From the NCBI GenBank assembly GCA_022225965.2, contig JAKJXP020000103.1, forward strand, positions 1 through 64,000: a DNA stretch of 64,000 nucleotides, written 5' to 3'. Below the pieces are notes generated by a model, which had not been told where the DNA came from, did no database searches, and was given only the letters and a program-made list of their open reading frames with translations. Origin of the DNA: Diatrype stigma. Its lineage: Eukaryota > Ascomycota > Sordariomycetes > Xylariales > Diatrypaceae. A program made the position numbers and the translations under genes. Position 1 is the stretch's first letter. Each line of letters begins with the position of its first letter. Below are positions 1-13,800 of this stretch, in pieces.

Positions 1-24
1 TATTTGTTGTGGGGTTTTTGGGAA

Positions 25-26
25 CC

Positions 27-58
<32 letters not shown>

Positions 59-66
59 TTGTTTTT

Positions 67-115
<49 letters not shown>
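25..115. repeat. Poly-C/poly-T run followed by a GA microsatellite
   Basis: A C run, then a T run ending near 60, then GA repeats with few interruptions to about 115. The tract lies inside the intron just upstream of the last epoxide-hydrolase exon. The T and GA runs together give a long pyrimidine/purine asymmetry. Run lengths may be unreliable because such tracts are prone to sequencing error. Confidence 0.85.
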
Positions 116-120
<5 letters not shown>

Positions 121-195
121 ACCCTATGATACCGAAATCTCTCCAAATCGTTAGGTTACCACCAAAGACAAGCAACTAACCCTGCATGTGTGTAG

Positions 196-484
196 GTACC
201 GCACCCGCGAGCTGGACTCCGAGGACGAAGTTGTTCTCGCAAAGGAACAGCCTGACTTCAAGTTCAAGTTGCCGGCCATGCTGATTATGGCTGAGCGTGA
301 CAGCGCGTTGCCCCTATCGCTGGCCGAAGGGCAGGAGAAGTACCACGACGGTGGTAACTTCACGATGGAGGTTTTGGCCGGTTCTAGCCATTGGGCTATG
401 ATTCAGAAGCCTGCAGAATGCAACGCGCTCATTGGAGGGTTCGTCAAGAGAGTGCTTGGAGATGAGCTGAAGGCTTCTCTGTGA
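196..484 (+). CDS. Epoxide hydrolase-like alpha/beta hydrolase, last exon only
   Basis: This is the 3' end of a gene that begins before the window. The last exon opens after an acceptor (ctaac branch site near 176, TAG at 193-195) and ends in TGA at 482-484. Its first complete codons read YRTREL, a segment seen in fungal soluble epoxide hydrolases. A beta-strand/acid segment (LPAMLIMAERDSALP) follows, whose aspartate fits the catalytic acid position. The later GSSHWAMIQKPAECN carries a histidine in the place of the catalytic His. Nucleophile and oxyanion residues lie outside the window. Epoxide hydrolases open epoxides to diols, but related hydrolases share this C-terminus, so the substrate is unknown. 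The intron upstream holds long homopolymer and GA tracts. Confidence 0.7.
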
Positions 485-2148
485 AGCAAACTCGGTTCTA
501 GGCATCCCGTTCGTTATCTGTCACGAGCGCTGGCCTCACAGCCTCAGGGGTGTGGCTGAAGACGTTATGAATGGCCTATAAGCTAGTCCAAGTCCGGATA
601 CTGTAAGCACCTACGGCACATGAGACTACATACCTACATACGTGCATACATCCTATGTAATATATACACGTATGTAGCATTATGAACTGCGCAACGGCGT
701 GGGTGGCATTGGGTATTCCGAACCTATTTTTGCTTCAGTAAGTTATCACCGTTCTCGGGTGTGAGAATGACGCCTAGAAACGTAGTCCGTGGATTGGCCT
801 AGTGTCCATGTGAATTAACGACCCCATCAGTGCCCGTGTCGAGGTCTCTGTTTCTATGTATATCTAGCAGAAGTGGGTGAAGCAGAATTTCTGAAGATAC
901 AGAATTACGAATAGTTACCTCGCCAAAGGCAGTACGAACCTTGGAGATTTAGCATTCTATGCCCCGCCCACTAACTACCTGTTAGCCACTCAGCCGAACT
1001 GCCTAAGCCAAACATACCAAAATGCAAAACCCCTGTCCGAACCCACTACAGGCCTTTCAATCGGGATTACGGGCGAGCACGCAGGCACGCTAGTTAGTGC
1101 AACGTTAAGACGTTACTGGGCCTTGTTGGACCCTACGCAGTAGTATTGTACGTACATAGTAGGGGCCAGGGAGGCTGTGTAAGTAGGTATGTATGTATGT
1201 ATGTATGTATCCATATTGTATGTAGTAGGAATGTACGTACGTATGTAGGTATCTAGAGTTGGTACCTATCTAGAGCTAGAGGAATACGGGGCTTTCTGCA
1301 TCGCAAAGCCACGACACGACATCCTCCCTACCAGCCTACCACCAGACCCGTACTCCGTACTGCCATACATTATTCCATTATTAGCCCCAGCACCTGTATG
1401 TGTGTATGTATGTAGCATGTAGCAGCATAGCATACCTACCTACCTAGCGTGCCTCGTACGTACGTACTCCCTATGCTGTAACAATAATTACCACACCTTT
1501 TCTGCTTGTTCGTCAACTGCTCTTTCTTTGGCAGATCGTAATAGTAACACATATTATAGCATTTCTTATTCTCGCCGCCAATAGATTCGAATCTTTCTTT
1601 TCGTGGTACATATTGGTACTACTTGTCCTGATTGTCCATCGTCTTCATCCTGAATCTGGAGTCTCGAACTTCGACCCCCAGTGCTTGACGTTTCGACCCT
1701 GTCCCGAAAAAACAAAACCAAAAATCAGGCTTGCCTGCTTTGCATCGTCAGGATTTGCTAATTTGCTGATTCCGGAATCATTGGTTTCACTTCCTGCCCC
1801 CATTTGCAAGACGCGACCACAGTCTGACCTGGAACTGCGGCGCAAACCTGGATACCTACTGCGTAGTAGTGAGATCTATATCCATCTGATCCCCATAGAT
1901 ACTGCAATCCCGCCCTACCTAGTCATATGATGCATTAGTCCTCGCATGTTGATACTTTTCAGCAACAAGACCGGACCAGCTGGTTGATCCACGACAACGC
2001 TTGGCTGACATCCGCCCACACCCGGCTTTGACCCTTTCATAAAGCCACTCGAGCGAATCGTCTCTGATTGATCACCTAACCTCTATCTTCCGCATGACTT
2101 GAACAGTCCTCTCCAATATCTCGCGCGTCTCCTTTTCCTCTCGCGAAA
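485..2148. other. Intergenic region and flippase 5' flank
   Basis: No supportable gene. It contains a TATG tetranucleotide microsatellite near 1187-1210, several TAGGTA/TACCTA words and, from about 2030, a pyrimidine-rich stretch typical of a fungal leader before the ATG at 2149. The short open frame at 1613-1930 has no recognisable content. Confidence 0.7.
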
Positions 2149-5100
2149 ATGGCTGGCAGGGCGCCTCCACCAGGGGGTTCCAGCCATGGAAACGACCTAT
2201 TGCTTGATCTCGACGATCAACCAGCCTACGGTGGACAGCGCGCGCCGCTCAACGATGACGAGCTATTGGCCTCCTACAATCACGACAGCAATCCATCTCG
2301 ACCCTCCATTTCCTACGATGACTTCGTTGGCGGCAACCCAGCAACTCACCCCTCCGTGAAGAACCCTCCGCCGGGCGCCAGTTATTCCTCGCCTAGGCCG
2401 CCATACCTAGGCGACGCAGATAGGCAGTACAGCCAGAGCTCCGACTTACACAATTACCAAAGGTATGCGGACGACTTGGACGATTACCCGGACGATGGTC
2501 AATCGTACTATCAGCATGGAGGAGCGATACACGGAGCGAGCGACTCGATAGGCAACAGCAATGCACGGAATCGCAACAGTGTACTGAGCATGGGTGGGGG
2601 CATCTTAGGGAGGGCTAAAAGCATGTTGGGCATGGGACCGAATGGTTACTCGGAGATGGATCTCCCTTTAACAGAACCTAACCGCGGACGATCGGATTCG
2701 GCAGGTGTAGACTCGCAGGCTACTAAGCAAAGTAAAAAGTTCGAGTTGAGCAACTTCAAGTTTGGATTTGGCCGAGGGAAACCGGACCCGTCGACGCTCG
2801 GTCCCCGGATCATACTCTTGAACAACCCTCCCGCAAATGCCTTGAACAAATACGTCGACAACCACGTGTCTACGGCCAAGTACAATGTCATCACCTTCCT
2901 ACCCAAGTTCCTGTTCGAACAGTTCTCCAAATTCGCGAACGTCTTCTTCTTGTTCACGGCCATCTTACAACAGATCCCGAACCTATCTCCCACCAACAAA
3001 TACACCACCATCGGCCCTCTCATCGTTGTGCTTATGGTATCCGCTGGCAAGGAAATGGTCGAGGACTTTAGAAGGAAGCAGGCCGACAGTGCGCTCAACA
3101 ACTCCAAAACGAAGGTCCTCCGGGGTTCGAATTTCGAAGAGACGAAGTGGATTAACGTGGCTGTGGGTGATATTATTCGCGTCGAGTCGGAGGAACCTTT
3201 CCCGGCCGATATCGTTATTCTTGCGAGTTCAGAGCCCGAAGGTCTGTGCTACATTGAGACTGCAAACCTCGATGGCGAGACCAACCTGAAAATCAAGCAG
3301 GCCTTGCCAGAGACGTCATCGATCGTCAGCCCTACTGAGCTGAGTAGGTTGGGGGGTAGGATTCGTTCCGAACAGCCAAACAGTAGCTTGTACACCTATG
3401 AAGCCACTTTAACCATGCAGGCCGGCGGGGGGGAGAAGGAACTACCCCTGAACCCGGAACAGCTGCTTTTACGCGGAGCTACGCTGAGAAACACCCCCTG
3501 GATTCATGGCGTCGTTGTTTTCACAGGCCATGAGACGAAGCTCATGCGGAACGCGACGGCCACGCCGATCAAGCGCACGCGCGTCGAGAAACAGCTCAAC
3601 CTACTGGTCCTAGCTCTGGTTGGGATACTTCTCGTGCTTAGCGTCATCTGTACGGTTGGCGATCTAGTCTACCGATCAGCGCGTCTCAGCACGATCCCGT
3701 ATTTGGAGGTGGAGTCTTTGAACACGGCCGCTATCGTCGTGCAGACCATATTCAAGGATCTCGTCACCTACTGGGTCTTGTTCTCGTCGCTCGTGCCTAT
3801 CTCACTTTTCGTGACGGTGGAATTAGTCAAATACTGGCACGGCATCCTCATAAATGACGACCTGGATATTTACTATGACAAGACGGACACGGCAGCAAAT
3901 TGCCGCACGTCAAGTCTTGTCGAAGAGTTAGGCATGGTCGGCTACGTTTTCTCTGATAAAACAGGAACGTTGACTTGTAACATGATGGAATTCAAGCAGT
4001 GTAGTATTGCCGGCATCCAATACGCAGGAGAAGTCCCCGAGGACAGAAGGGCCACAATTCAAGATGGGGTTGAGGTTGGAATTTACGATTTCAAGCAGCT
4101 GCGGGAGAACACTACGAACCACGAAAGTGCTTTGGCCATCCAACATTTTCTTGCTTTGCTCTCCACCTGCCATACTGTCATTCCCGAGCGGAATGAAGAG
4201 AAAGGCGGCCAAATCAAGTATCAAGCCGCCTCGCCCGACGAAGGTGCTTTAGTCGAAGGTGCCGCATCTCTAGGATACACGTTCACTGCTCGCAAACCTC
4301 GATCGGTGCTCATCGAACATGGCGGCCAAGAGTTCGAATATGAACTGCTCGCTATCTGCGAGTTCAACTCGACAAGGAAGCGGATGTCTTCAATCTACCG
4401 ATGCCCAGATGGCAAGATTCGCTGCTACTGCAAGGGTGCCGATACCGTCATCCTCGAGCGCCTCAGTGATGATAATCCTCATGTGGAACAAACGCTGCTG
4501 CACCTAGAAGAATATGCCTCGGAAGGGCTCCGGACTCTCTGCTTGGCAATGCGCGAAATCTCAGACCAGGAGTTTCAGGAGTGGTATGCGATGTTTGACA
4601 AGGCCCAGACCACCATCGGTGGTAATCGAGCCGACGAGCTAGACAAGGTGGCTGAGCTGATCGAGCACGACTTTTATCTGCTTGGTGCCACTGCCATTGA
4701 GGATCGTTTGCAAGATGGAGTGCCCGAGACCATCCACACGCTACAGCAGGCGAATATCAAGGTGTGGGTTCTCACTGGAGATCGACAGGAAACGGCCATC
4801 AACATCGGCATGAGTTCGAAGCTCCTCAGCGAAGATATGATGCTTCTGATCGTGAACGAAGAAGATGCTGATGCAACACGCGACAACATCCAGAAAAAAC
4901 TAGAGGCTATTCGAAACAATACCGATTCCTCCGTAGAGATGGACACGCTCGCACTCGTCATCGATGGTAAATCGTTGACTTACGCTTTGGAGAAGGACAT
5001 GGAGAAGCTTTTCTACGACCTAGCCGTGTTCTGCAAGGCTGTAATCTGCTGTCGTGTGTCGCCCCTACAGAAGGCTCTTGTGGTGAAACTGGTGAAGAAG

Positions 5101-6409
5101 TACTCTCCTGAAGTACTATTAGCCATTGGTGACGGAGCGAACGATGTATCGATGATCCAGGCCGCTCATATCGGAGTAGGTATCTCCGGTGTCGAAGGTC
5201 TACAGGCTGCCCGTTCGGCAGATATCTCGATTGCTCAGTTCCGCTTTCTACGGAAGCTCACACTGGTCCACGGTGCCTGGAGTTATCACAGAATCAGCAA
5301 AACGATTCTGTTCTCGTTCTACAAGAACATCACCCTATATATGACACAATTCTGGGTAAGTAGTCTATTCCATCTCCCGCCTTTGCATCCCATCGTTGTT
5401 ATCGGGTACTACGTGTAATGGGCGGGGTTACTACCGTGTCTATCAAGTTTTGTATGTGACAAGTAGGTATCGTTTAGTAACTAACGTCCGGCCAGTACAC
5501 CTTCCAAAACGTCTTCTCTGGCGCGATTATATTCGAATCATGGATGTTATCGTTCTACAACGTCTTCTTTACTGTCCTTCCACCACTTGTGATTGGTATC
5601 CTGGACCAGTTTATTTCAGCCCGGTTACTTGATCGTTACCCTCAGCTATATACCTTGGGGCAACAAAACCAGTTCTTCCGAATGAGGAACTTCTACAGCT
5701 GGGTGGCAAATGCCACCTACCATTCCCTCATTCTGTATATATTCAGCGAGCTCATCTGGTACAACGACTTAAAACTGGGTGATGGCACGGTTGCTGGCCA
5801 CTGGGTCTGGGGTACCGCCCTTTATGCCGCCACGCTCGCTACTACTCTGGGCAAGGCCGCACTGTCGACAAGCAACTGGACGAAGTATCACGTCATGGCC
5901 ATCCCTGGGAGTATGCTGGTCTGGTATGTCTTCGTCGCTGCTTACGGCACTGTGGCTCCCATGGTAGGCATCTCTGAGGAATACCATGGGCTTGTGCCGA
6001 AGCTATTCGCGAACCCCGTCTTTTGGTTGCAGACAGTGACACTACCGATGCTGTGTCTCCTTCGAGACTTCTGTTGGAAGTATGCGAAGAGAATGTATTA
6101 CCCGCAGACATACCATCACATCCAAGAAATCCAGAAATACAACATCCAGGATTACCGGCCAAGGTCAGTCTATTCAGCTTTCCCTATGTTCTTTTCGCTT
6201 TCATCACCAAGACTAACGTGCGACTTTGTAGGATGGAGCAATTCCAAAAGGCCATCAGGAAGGTCCGCCAAGTCCAACGGATGCGGAAACAACGCGGCTA
6301 CGCCTTCTCGCAGGCCGACGAAAGCCAGACACGCGTCATCAATGCGTACGATACGACGAGGAACAGGGGGAGATACGGAGAGATGCCTGCGTCGGGTCCC
6401 GCGAGGTAG
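2149..6409 (+). CDS. DRS2: P4-type phospholipid-translocating ATPase (flippase), Drs2 type
   Basis: Three exons, 2149-5355, 5496-6163 and 6232-6409, give about 1350 residues, the usual size for Drs2. Introns are 5356-5495 and 6164-6231, the second with a gactaac branch site. A disordered N-terminus (about 1-200) precedes the pump core. The core has the actuator DGET at 375-378, the P4-specific PISL in a membrane helix at 550-553, the phosphorylation motif DKTGTLT with Asp603, and hinge motif GDGANDV at 994-1000. Membrane helices close the C-terminal part, followed by a basic tail. Drs2 pumps move aminophospholipids to the cytosolic leaflet of trans-Golgi and endosomal membranes with a Cdc50-type partner. 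The Drs2 rather than Dnf1/2 assignment rests on length and overall resemblance and would need a tree. The start is a good first Met (MAGRAPPPGG). Confidence 0.93.
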
Positions 6410-7538
6410 TTTGCGGGACAGACTGACGGACATATGTGGCAACCTTACTTACTTCACTGTATGGTTCTAGGGTGACTAAAACGGAGTCCGGCGAAACAAC
6501 TTAACGAAGACCCGGTGTTTGTATTGTATTATCATTTAGCAGCGTTTGAGGGCTATCATCGACATATATGTATTGAGAAGAATGAGGCATTTCGAGAGAC
6601 AGAGACAGAGACGGGGGGAGGGAGAGGGGGAGAAGCCTTGTCCGACTTGTCGTGAGGCTGCAGATGGGTTGTTGCCAGCTCGTTCTGCGTAACGTGCAAT
6701 GGCACAGCCTTATGTCCCCTGTGTGTAGCATGTCGGCATGGGGTTGTAAAGCAGGCTAGGCTATGCCATGCGTGAGACGTGTGTGCTTGCGTTGAATCTA
6801 ATTCTTGACTCTGACAACCTCTGACGAGTGAGATAATACAATACAATAAAACCTGCGGTCACTTTGTGCTTTGACACCCGACTGCATAGTCTTGACGGTT
6901 GGAGCATACTTGAGTACTTGATTATGTAAACTAACCCAGCAGATCCTGGATACTGAAACTGGCGTAGCCCATATATTTATTGATTACTGGAATCCTGTTT
7001 AGTTTCTCTGGTTCACGACGATTATTTTCCCATCTAATGATTACAGTAACGTTGAAGCAGAACAGAATCCGGGATATCGTGACGAATCACAAATATATGC
7101 AATACTGCCCTACTAACCATGCCACAATGCTACGCTGGACAACCCATTGTAAAAAACGACATGATATATATATCTATTAATACGCTTTGCCGCGTCTATA
7201 TGAAAGAGGCAATGGAAGACCATACATGGTAATGGCTCCGAACATCCAACGCTAATGAACTTTTCCCTACCGCCCCTGTTTGTTTATATTCCAACTACAT
7301 ATCAAACCGTTTTCTTCGTGTGATCCGTCCTCCCCAACTAGCAAGCCCCCTTTTCTAATTTTCTTCTTTTTCACGTGATCCCAGCTCTGCCATGATGATC
7401 GAAGCGATTATTGTTGGATATTTGACATTCTCTTGGTCATACTACAAAAGGATACAGTTAGCTTGAATGAACCACAGGATATTCCCCCGTCACATGTTGA
7501 TGATGGCGAGGTGGGGGGCGGGGGTGAAAAGGACAAAC
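6410..7538. other. Intergenic region between convergent flippase and GDH genes
   Basis: It holds the 3' flanks of two convergent genes. AT-rich stretches (around 6830-7200) may serve 3' end formation. A purine-rich GAGA/GGGG tract lies near 6596-6632. No gene is supported. Confidence 0.65.
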
Positions 7539-10500
7539 TTACAAGTCATAAAATGCAAACTGGCTCGGGCTGCTGCCGAACTCGTAGACGAAACGAGACG
7601 CCAGGTAGCTTCCGAAGATCGCGCGGAGGTAGTTGTCCGGCACCCGCTGGATGATGGTTTCCAGCCCGATCTTGTCCAGGAGGAGCTTGGGCAGCGCGTC
7701 GGCCAGGACGCTCAGCCGGATCTTCTCGTCCCGCCACAGGTCCGACTTCTGCAGCTCCTCGTCGAGCGTGGTGATGGCGACCGACAGCTTGTCGGAGAGC
7801 ACCGACCGCGGCGCTCCCGTCAGCTCGTGCTCGCGCCAGATCGCCTCGAACTCGAGGCGGGCGTTGTCGCAGATCTTAGCCTGCACCTCCTTGACGTAGG
7901 CCTGGTAGAACTCGGGCGCTTGTCCGCGTTTGTCGTGGCACATGTGCTGAACGAAGCCCTCGTCATCGAAGCTGAGGGAGGCGAGGACCTCCAATGACGA
8001 GGAGGTGACACCACCCTTGTTGGCGGACGCGTCTTTGAACAAGATGCATCCCGCATTCTCCAAACGTAGCTTGGCATCCTGTGTGATGAAGAGATTGGCC
8101 CCTTCGACGATGTAGGGGATAGTCACCTTGCCGTTCCTAATGAGCTTGCTGACAGAGACGAGATCGATAGATTCAGGGCGGCCACCACATGGGACAAAGC
8201 AGTCCGTCAAACCCGTTTCTCTGAGGTGGTAGGTATTGCGGAAGGTTGTGCCATTACCCACAACCTCGCCGTTCGGTAGAGTGACATTGCTGTCATCGCA
8301 CAAGACCCGATATCCGTCCTTCGAGAGCTTCGAGGCGTCGAAGTTGATGATCATCATGCGATTCCTCGCAAGCCGAATGAGCTCCTCTTTGTCAAGACCG
8401 TTCGGGTCAACGAGCACTCCTGAGCCGTCAACGACTGCTGTGTACTTCTCGTTGCTCAAGAGGATCTCGTTGCTCCCAAGATCACCGTCTGGACCACCGG
8501 TTTGCATCTTCTTGACTGTGGCGGGGTCCAGGTTGAGCTTGCGGTAAATGCCTTTGACGTACTCGCGGACGGATAAGGTGGTCATTCCATACTTGTCATG
8601 GGGAATACCACCTAGCTTGGGTGACTTTCCAGTGAAGAACGACTTCCACCAGGGTGCACCCCGAGATCGAGCATGCTCCGTAGCCCAGTCCACTAGGTCG
8701 GCAGTATTCTCGTCAGGGCCCATGAACAGAATCTCCTCCTTCCTGTAGAGATCTACGATCGGGTTCTTGATACCTGGGGTCTCGGCAGGAAGAAGAAGAT
8801 CCAAGATGCTGTCAATGTACTTCTCGAACGCTTCCCGAGCCTTGTCCTGTTGTTTGGCATCAAGGAGGATGACACCCTTCGAACCGCCTTCTGGAATATC
8901 CTTGTTCTTGCGCTGTTGAGTACTGGCAAGACCATAGTTCTCATCAAACAAGTTTCTCGCATTTATCTGGTATGCTTCCTTGCTGCGAGACTTCACGATC
9001 CGGATACCGCCTCGGGAGATATCCTTAAACCGTAAATGGAAGCCCCGGGACTCGGCGCTGATTACGAGGAACATGCCATAGAGAGGTTTGGGGTATTCAA
9101 TCTCGGGAAGGAATGTTGGGTCAAGACGAAAGCTCAGAGCTACCTTGGTAGGAGTGAAGTAGTTCGTCTTCAGGATGGCATTGTTGAAGATGCGGAAGGC
9201 TGTCATCACCATCTCCTCGTGCTCGTTATTCACGTCTCGAGAGATCTTCTCTTTAAGCTTCGCATCAGACAGTACCTCCACTGCCGGGGTGGGGGCAATG
9301 ACATGTCTCTCGAAGCCAGGACCAACACTGAGGTGAACACTGGCGAACGAAGCATATAGTGCGCGGACTAGAGCAGGATGGTTCGTGATGATCTCCAGTA
9401 TGTAATCCGGAGTGAAAGTCTCAGTACGGAGACGGCGCTTGAGTCTTGACAAAATCTCAGCGTGCCCATTGTTTCTCGGGTCCAGTGCTTGGGATAGCGA
9501 GGCATATTCCGACCCAAGACGGTTGAGGAAGTGTTGGACGAAAACCCAGACACAGTGACCGTAAATTGTTTCCTGCAGACTCAAGGTACCCGACGCAAAC
9601 AAGGAGTGAAGCTTGTTTTGCGGGATGCAATATAGCAGTGAGATCTCCTTGGTGATCTGGTGGATGGATTGCTCAATTGGCATGACGTTAGCATCCAGGT
9701 TTGACGCCGGCTTCAGGTAGATACTCATAACGGTAATTCCATTCGAGAACTGCTCGACGTATTTTCTGGAGCTAGTGACTCCGTAGTAGTGGTATAGGTC
9801 ACTCAATGAGCTGAAGATTCCTCTGGCAGTGCGCGTATGGAACGCCACGACGAGACGCTTCTCTTCAGAGCCTTCGATATCGAAGACTTCGATGACAGGA
9901 CCCGTCCTTGCAATGGCCAGCTTGATGATATCATCATAGATTTGCTTGGTGTTCTTCGTTGCCTTTGTCAAGAACATGCGGTCGCTGATGACTTCAAGCC
10001 GATTATCATCAGGCGCAGGGTTGTGATCCACGAACTGACATTGGTACACGAAGTAGCAACGCAGGGAGTTCTTCGACGTAGAGTTGTCGCCGGACAAGCT
10101 TACAGGAGAGCGGAATGTCTCAACTCGGAATCGCTTGTTGGGATCGGTGTGGTCCAAGTACTTCTCCTCAAGTCTGTTCTCATAGCGAGGTCCTTTCAGG
10201 TTTGAGACACCGGGTATGCTTGTGTCAATGTAGATAGCGTGGTCGGCAGCCTCCATGTCGAGGCGAATCTCCTCTCGTTTATCCACGCGAGCATACGCAG
10301 CCACCTTGGCGGCATACATTGAAGTGATATGCGTCGCAATAGCGTCCACGGCCTCCATTTGGAAGTAGACATCGTCAATACCTAGTTCATCATAGAACCA
10401 GCGGACCTGTTCATCAAGATGCGACTCAGGGATCCAGCCCTGCTTCAAGATGATTTCCTTGACTAAATGCCTTGTTAGCAGAAGCGATGTCTATGGTGTC

Positions 10501-10826
10501 TTGTTAAGCCTACCGGACTCTATCTGCTCTGCGCGTCCCTTGAACTCAGGTGCAATGTAGCCCACCGTAGCGGACCGCAGAACTCGGTGGCCATTCTGGC
10601 CATTGGCCATGAGTGGGACGGAGAAATGAGTAGGCTGAGGTGAGGGATGGCGCGATGGGTCATCCTTAACGGCGCCAACCAGCTTGTTGACGGGGGCAGT
10701 CCCGTTGACAGTCATGATCTCAACGGTTGGTTGATATGATTTACAAGAGTCCAATGGGTCGGTGTAATCAGGGAACCTGTCCAAGGGCAGGTCAGTAGTC
10801 TGAATTGTCAACATGGTAACACCCAT
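7539..10826 (-). CDS. GDH2: NAD-specific glutamate dehydrogenase (large fungal type)
   Basis: Two exons on the minus strand, 10826-10514 and 10462-7539, joined across a 51-bp intron (10463-10513) to read ...EQIESVKEIILKQGW. The product is about 1078 residues, the size class of the large fungal NAD-GDH. A long N-terminal regulatory half precedes the catalytic core. The core contains SRGGIRIVKSRSKEAY and PEGGSKGVILL, in which Lys633 is a likely active-site lysine. The nucleotide-binding domain follows (VPCGGRPESIDL, VEGANLFITQDAKLRLENAG). It oxidises glutamate to 2-oxoglutarate and ammonium with NAD, so it is catabolic. The start at 10826 has A at -3; a second in-frame ATG lies at 10814. The last 150 or so codons are strikingly richer in G/C at third positions than the rest. 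Confidence 0.94.
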
Positions 10827-13800
10827 TGTGATATTAGGAGACGTCGATGTGTTCTAATGTCGAGGCAAGAACATAAGACAGGAAAGCAGAAGGAGAGGCC
10901 AAGTGGGAATGCATCAAGATAATATATGAGACAGATGAACAAGGTAATATAAAAGGGAGCAAGGGCCTGGAAGGCAACACGGAAGGAAGAGCTGCGGCGT
11001 ATAAGATCGACTGTATGGGATACTGGCAACTCTGATCTGAAGGACACCAAGTCTCAAAGGGGGCGCAGGGAGCCCAAGTACCAGTACGGTGCCATCGTGA
11101 AGCAGAAATGGAACCCGTGCCGGGATGATAAAGGAGGTCCGCCCTCAAGATTCAGAGACCGTGATTCGGCACAGCGCAGGCATATGTGGCAGGCTAGCCG
11201 AGTGCAATATCAAAGACATGATGTCGTTATCTTGCGTCACTTGACTCCGGCACTGAGTTGCCCTCACCGCTCAACTCCCGTACACCCTATGAGTGATTGG
11301 GCTCGAAAGGGGACTTTGGAGAAGTGATGGAAATAGAGTGAACAATGAAAGACTTACTGATATCAGTGTTCCAGCCTTTTCTCCCTCTCGATATATACAA
11401 CGGCTGTAGTATATCGACTAGATCGGACCCACAACAAATGAAGCTGCAGCTGTAGGATAAGACAAGTCGAGGCGTCGTTTGTCTATTGGAAAGGGGGCGT
11501 GGGAAGGTACCAAGTACAATGAAGAACTCGATAGTAATTAATAGAGTTATGGATGGGGTAGTTTGGCTGGGGGTGTTTGTGACTGGTAGACCAAGTCGAT
11601 GTTTCAGATGAGAGGATTGACTATAGAAAGAAGCCCGGAACTGCCTCTATTCGGGTAACACAGAAAGGGCGGCTTTTACTGCACGAGCCTCTTGAACTGG
11701 GGAAGGCAGGGATATGAGAATCCGGATAAACGAAGATCGGGAATAAAGGACAAATTAAGATATATGCAGGTAGAATGGTTCGTACGTGTTATGTGAGATG
11801 GGTGAGATGGGTGGGATGTGTGATATGTATGTCGATGTAGGTTGCAAGTAGTCAGCTTCGGGCCGTATCCATGGTATGCACAGCCCTGTGAGAAAAGGGG
11901 TTGATGCCAACAATGACGGCTGTTAGGCTATACACCTAGAGGAGGGAAGAGCAGCTGGCAATGCTACCTCGGGTAGGTACTAGGTATGCTGATAGAGGTA
12001 GAGCAGAAAAGAGATAAAGTACGGGGCTTTCTGGGCTTGTGAGATAAGACGGGACCCAATCGTTCACATCTGGGGAACGGTATGCTACGAAGCCATACAA
12101 TCGGAAGGAAGTACTGGTGCTTTATATACGGCGAGATAAGACGTCATGAAAATGTCAAACTTAAAGATACGAAGTTACATAACTACATACCTACATACTA
12201 TACCTACATGCTTCAGCGCTGCGGACTACGATCCATGTATGGATGTATAGGTGTATGGGTGTTGGACTGTATGGGTGTTGGACTGTATGGGTGTATGGAC
12301 TGTATGGATGTATGGATGTATGTAGTGTAAGGACGCCCGCTAGAGTAGTTAGTTAGTCAGGGTTAGTACATGATCCTGGAGGATCCTTTTTTAGATTTTT
12401 TAGAATTCCGACGATAACCCATATGTATGTAGCTATTTTGCCAGGTATCGACAGACTAACAGGCTAGCAATTACCCCATGCATACCTTCGATTGGTAACC
12501 TGACAATGAAGATTTTTTTTCTCGAAGAACAGGAAGTACTTGCTCGGGCACGATGAAGTCCTAGAGCTCCCCCGGCGCATTTGCCTGCGCGAATGAAGGC
12601 CTGTACCGGATCTGCAGCTAACTCCAATAGGTTGCGGGCGTCCTCGCCATTGGTCCAACGAGTCGGTACCTGGCAATCGTACCTGAAATTCGGTTGAAAC
12701 CACACCACTATGACCTCTCAGGACCACTCACGGCGGCTTGAGAGTTAGGGGAATTGGGTAACTTGGCTCGATGGGATACCGGTAGTGGACCTGGTTCTCC
12801 AGTCTTGTCAACTAGAACAGCAAGAACAGGTGCTATTATGTGGCCTAATTACAGGGCTGCTTTGTCAATGTATGTATCTTGCCGGATGTAAATCGATACC
12901 TTATACCATAATACAACATGACAATCATCGATGCCGTCAGCGATGTACCTCCCTACCGTCACGACTGTACAGCTAAGTACCTACACGTATGCATGTGGTC
13001 ATGAAGCTACATGCCATTAACCTACTTAGGTACATAGCTCCAGCACTTGTCGTCTTTGGCTGTTGTTTGTACTTAGTTGGATCATGTAGCCAGTGTTGGC
13101 ATTACGAATCGTTGCTAAAAGTTTGACTTGACGATGTCTTCTGTTTCTCGAAAAGGGCTGGTCAGCCTACCTACCCCTGTGTAGATAGCTGTTGTATAAT
13201 TCAGCTGATAAGTAGCCATCAGCTACAAACATGTAGCCAGCCCCTCCAATCAACGGATCGGCTTCCAGAGCCGAACCTCCACACTCCGTAAAAAATCGTA
13301 CAGGTACCGGTGGTGCGATACTTCAGATGCTTTAGAACACGTATTTACTGTACGGTCACGACAGTATACAGTGGAATATAAGCGTATTGCATAGACACCA
13401 TCCCGCTCGATATCTTACGTGCATACACACGTGTAACGCAAATAGACAGAGGTCTAAGACCGTCGTTGGTCCTTGCACGCTCTGGGTCTTATCTCCCCAG
13501 TCTCTGGGCTGCTCTGGGCTGCTCTGGGACCAGGAACTCCGTTCTATACTCCATATACCCCATATATAAGCATCCGTGGTGAAAGACGACAGACGAAAAT
13601 CCCCCTTAATGTGATAGACATATTGTAAGGTAGACAGTGAAAAAGGCCCATTCCACGGACGGGTTGTGCATTGTAATACGTCTTTCCCCTTTACCGCTTG
13701 TTTCCTCCGTCTCGATTCTTATACAAAAGGGGCTAGGCTGTCGTGGCTTTCTTGCGCAACTCCGTTATCTGGCTGAGAGAAGGTCGCTATTCGTGTGTAC

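Noticed and set aside
7467..7997. 176-codon plus-strand frame opposite the GDH 3' end
   Set aside because: Same cause: antisense to a GC3-rich coding block. It lacks motifs and overlaps conserved GDH codons.
12433..12727. Overlapping 91- and 87-codon minus-strand frames
   Set aside because: Two different frames of the same bases are about equally long, with no motif, splice continuation or codon bias to choose either.
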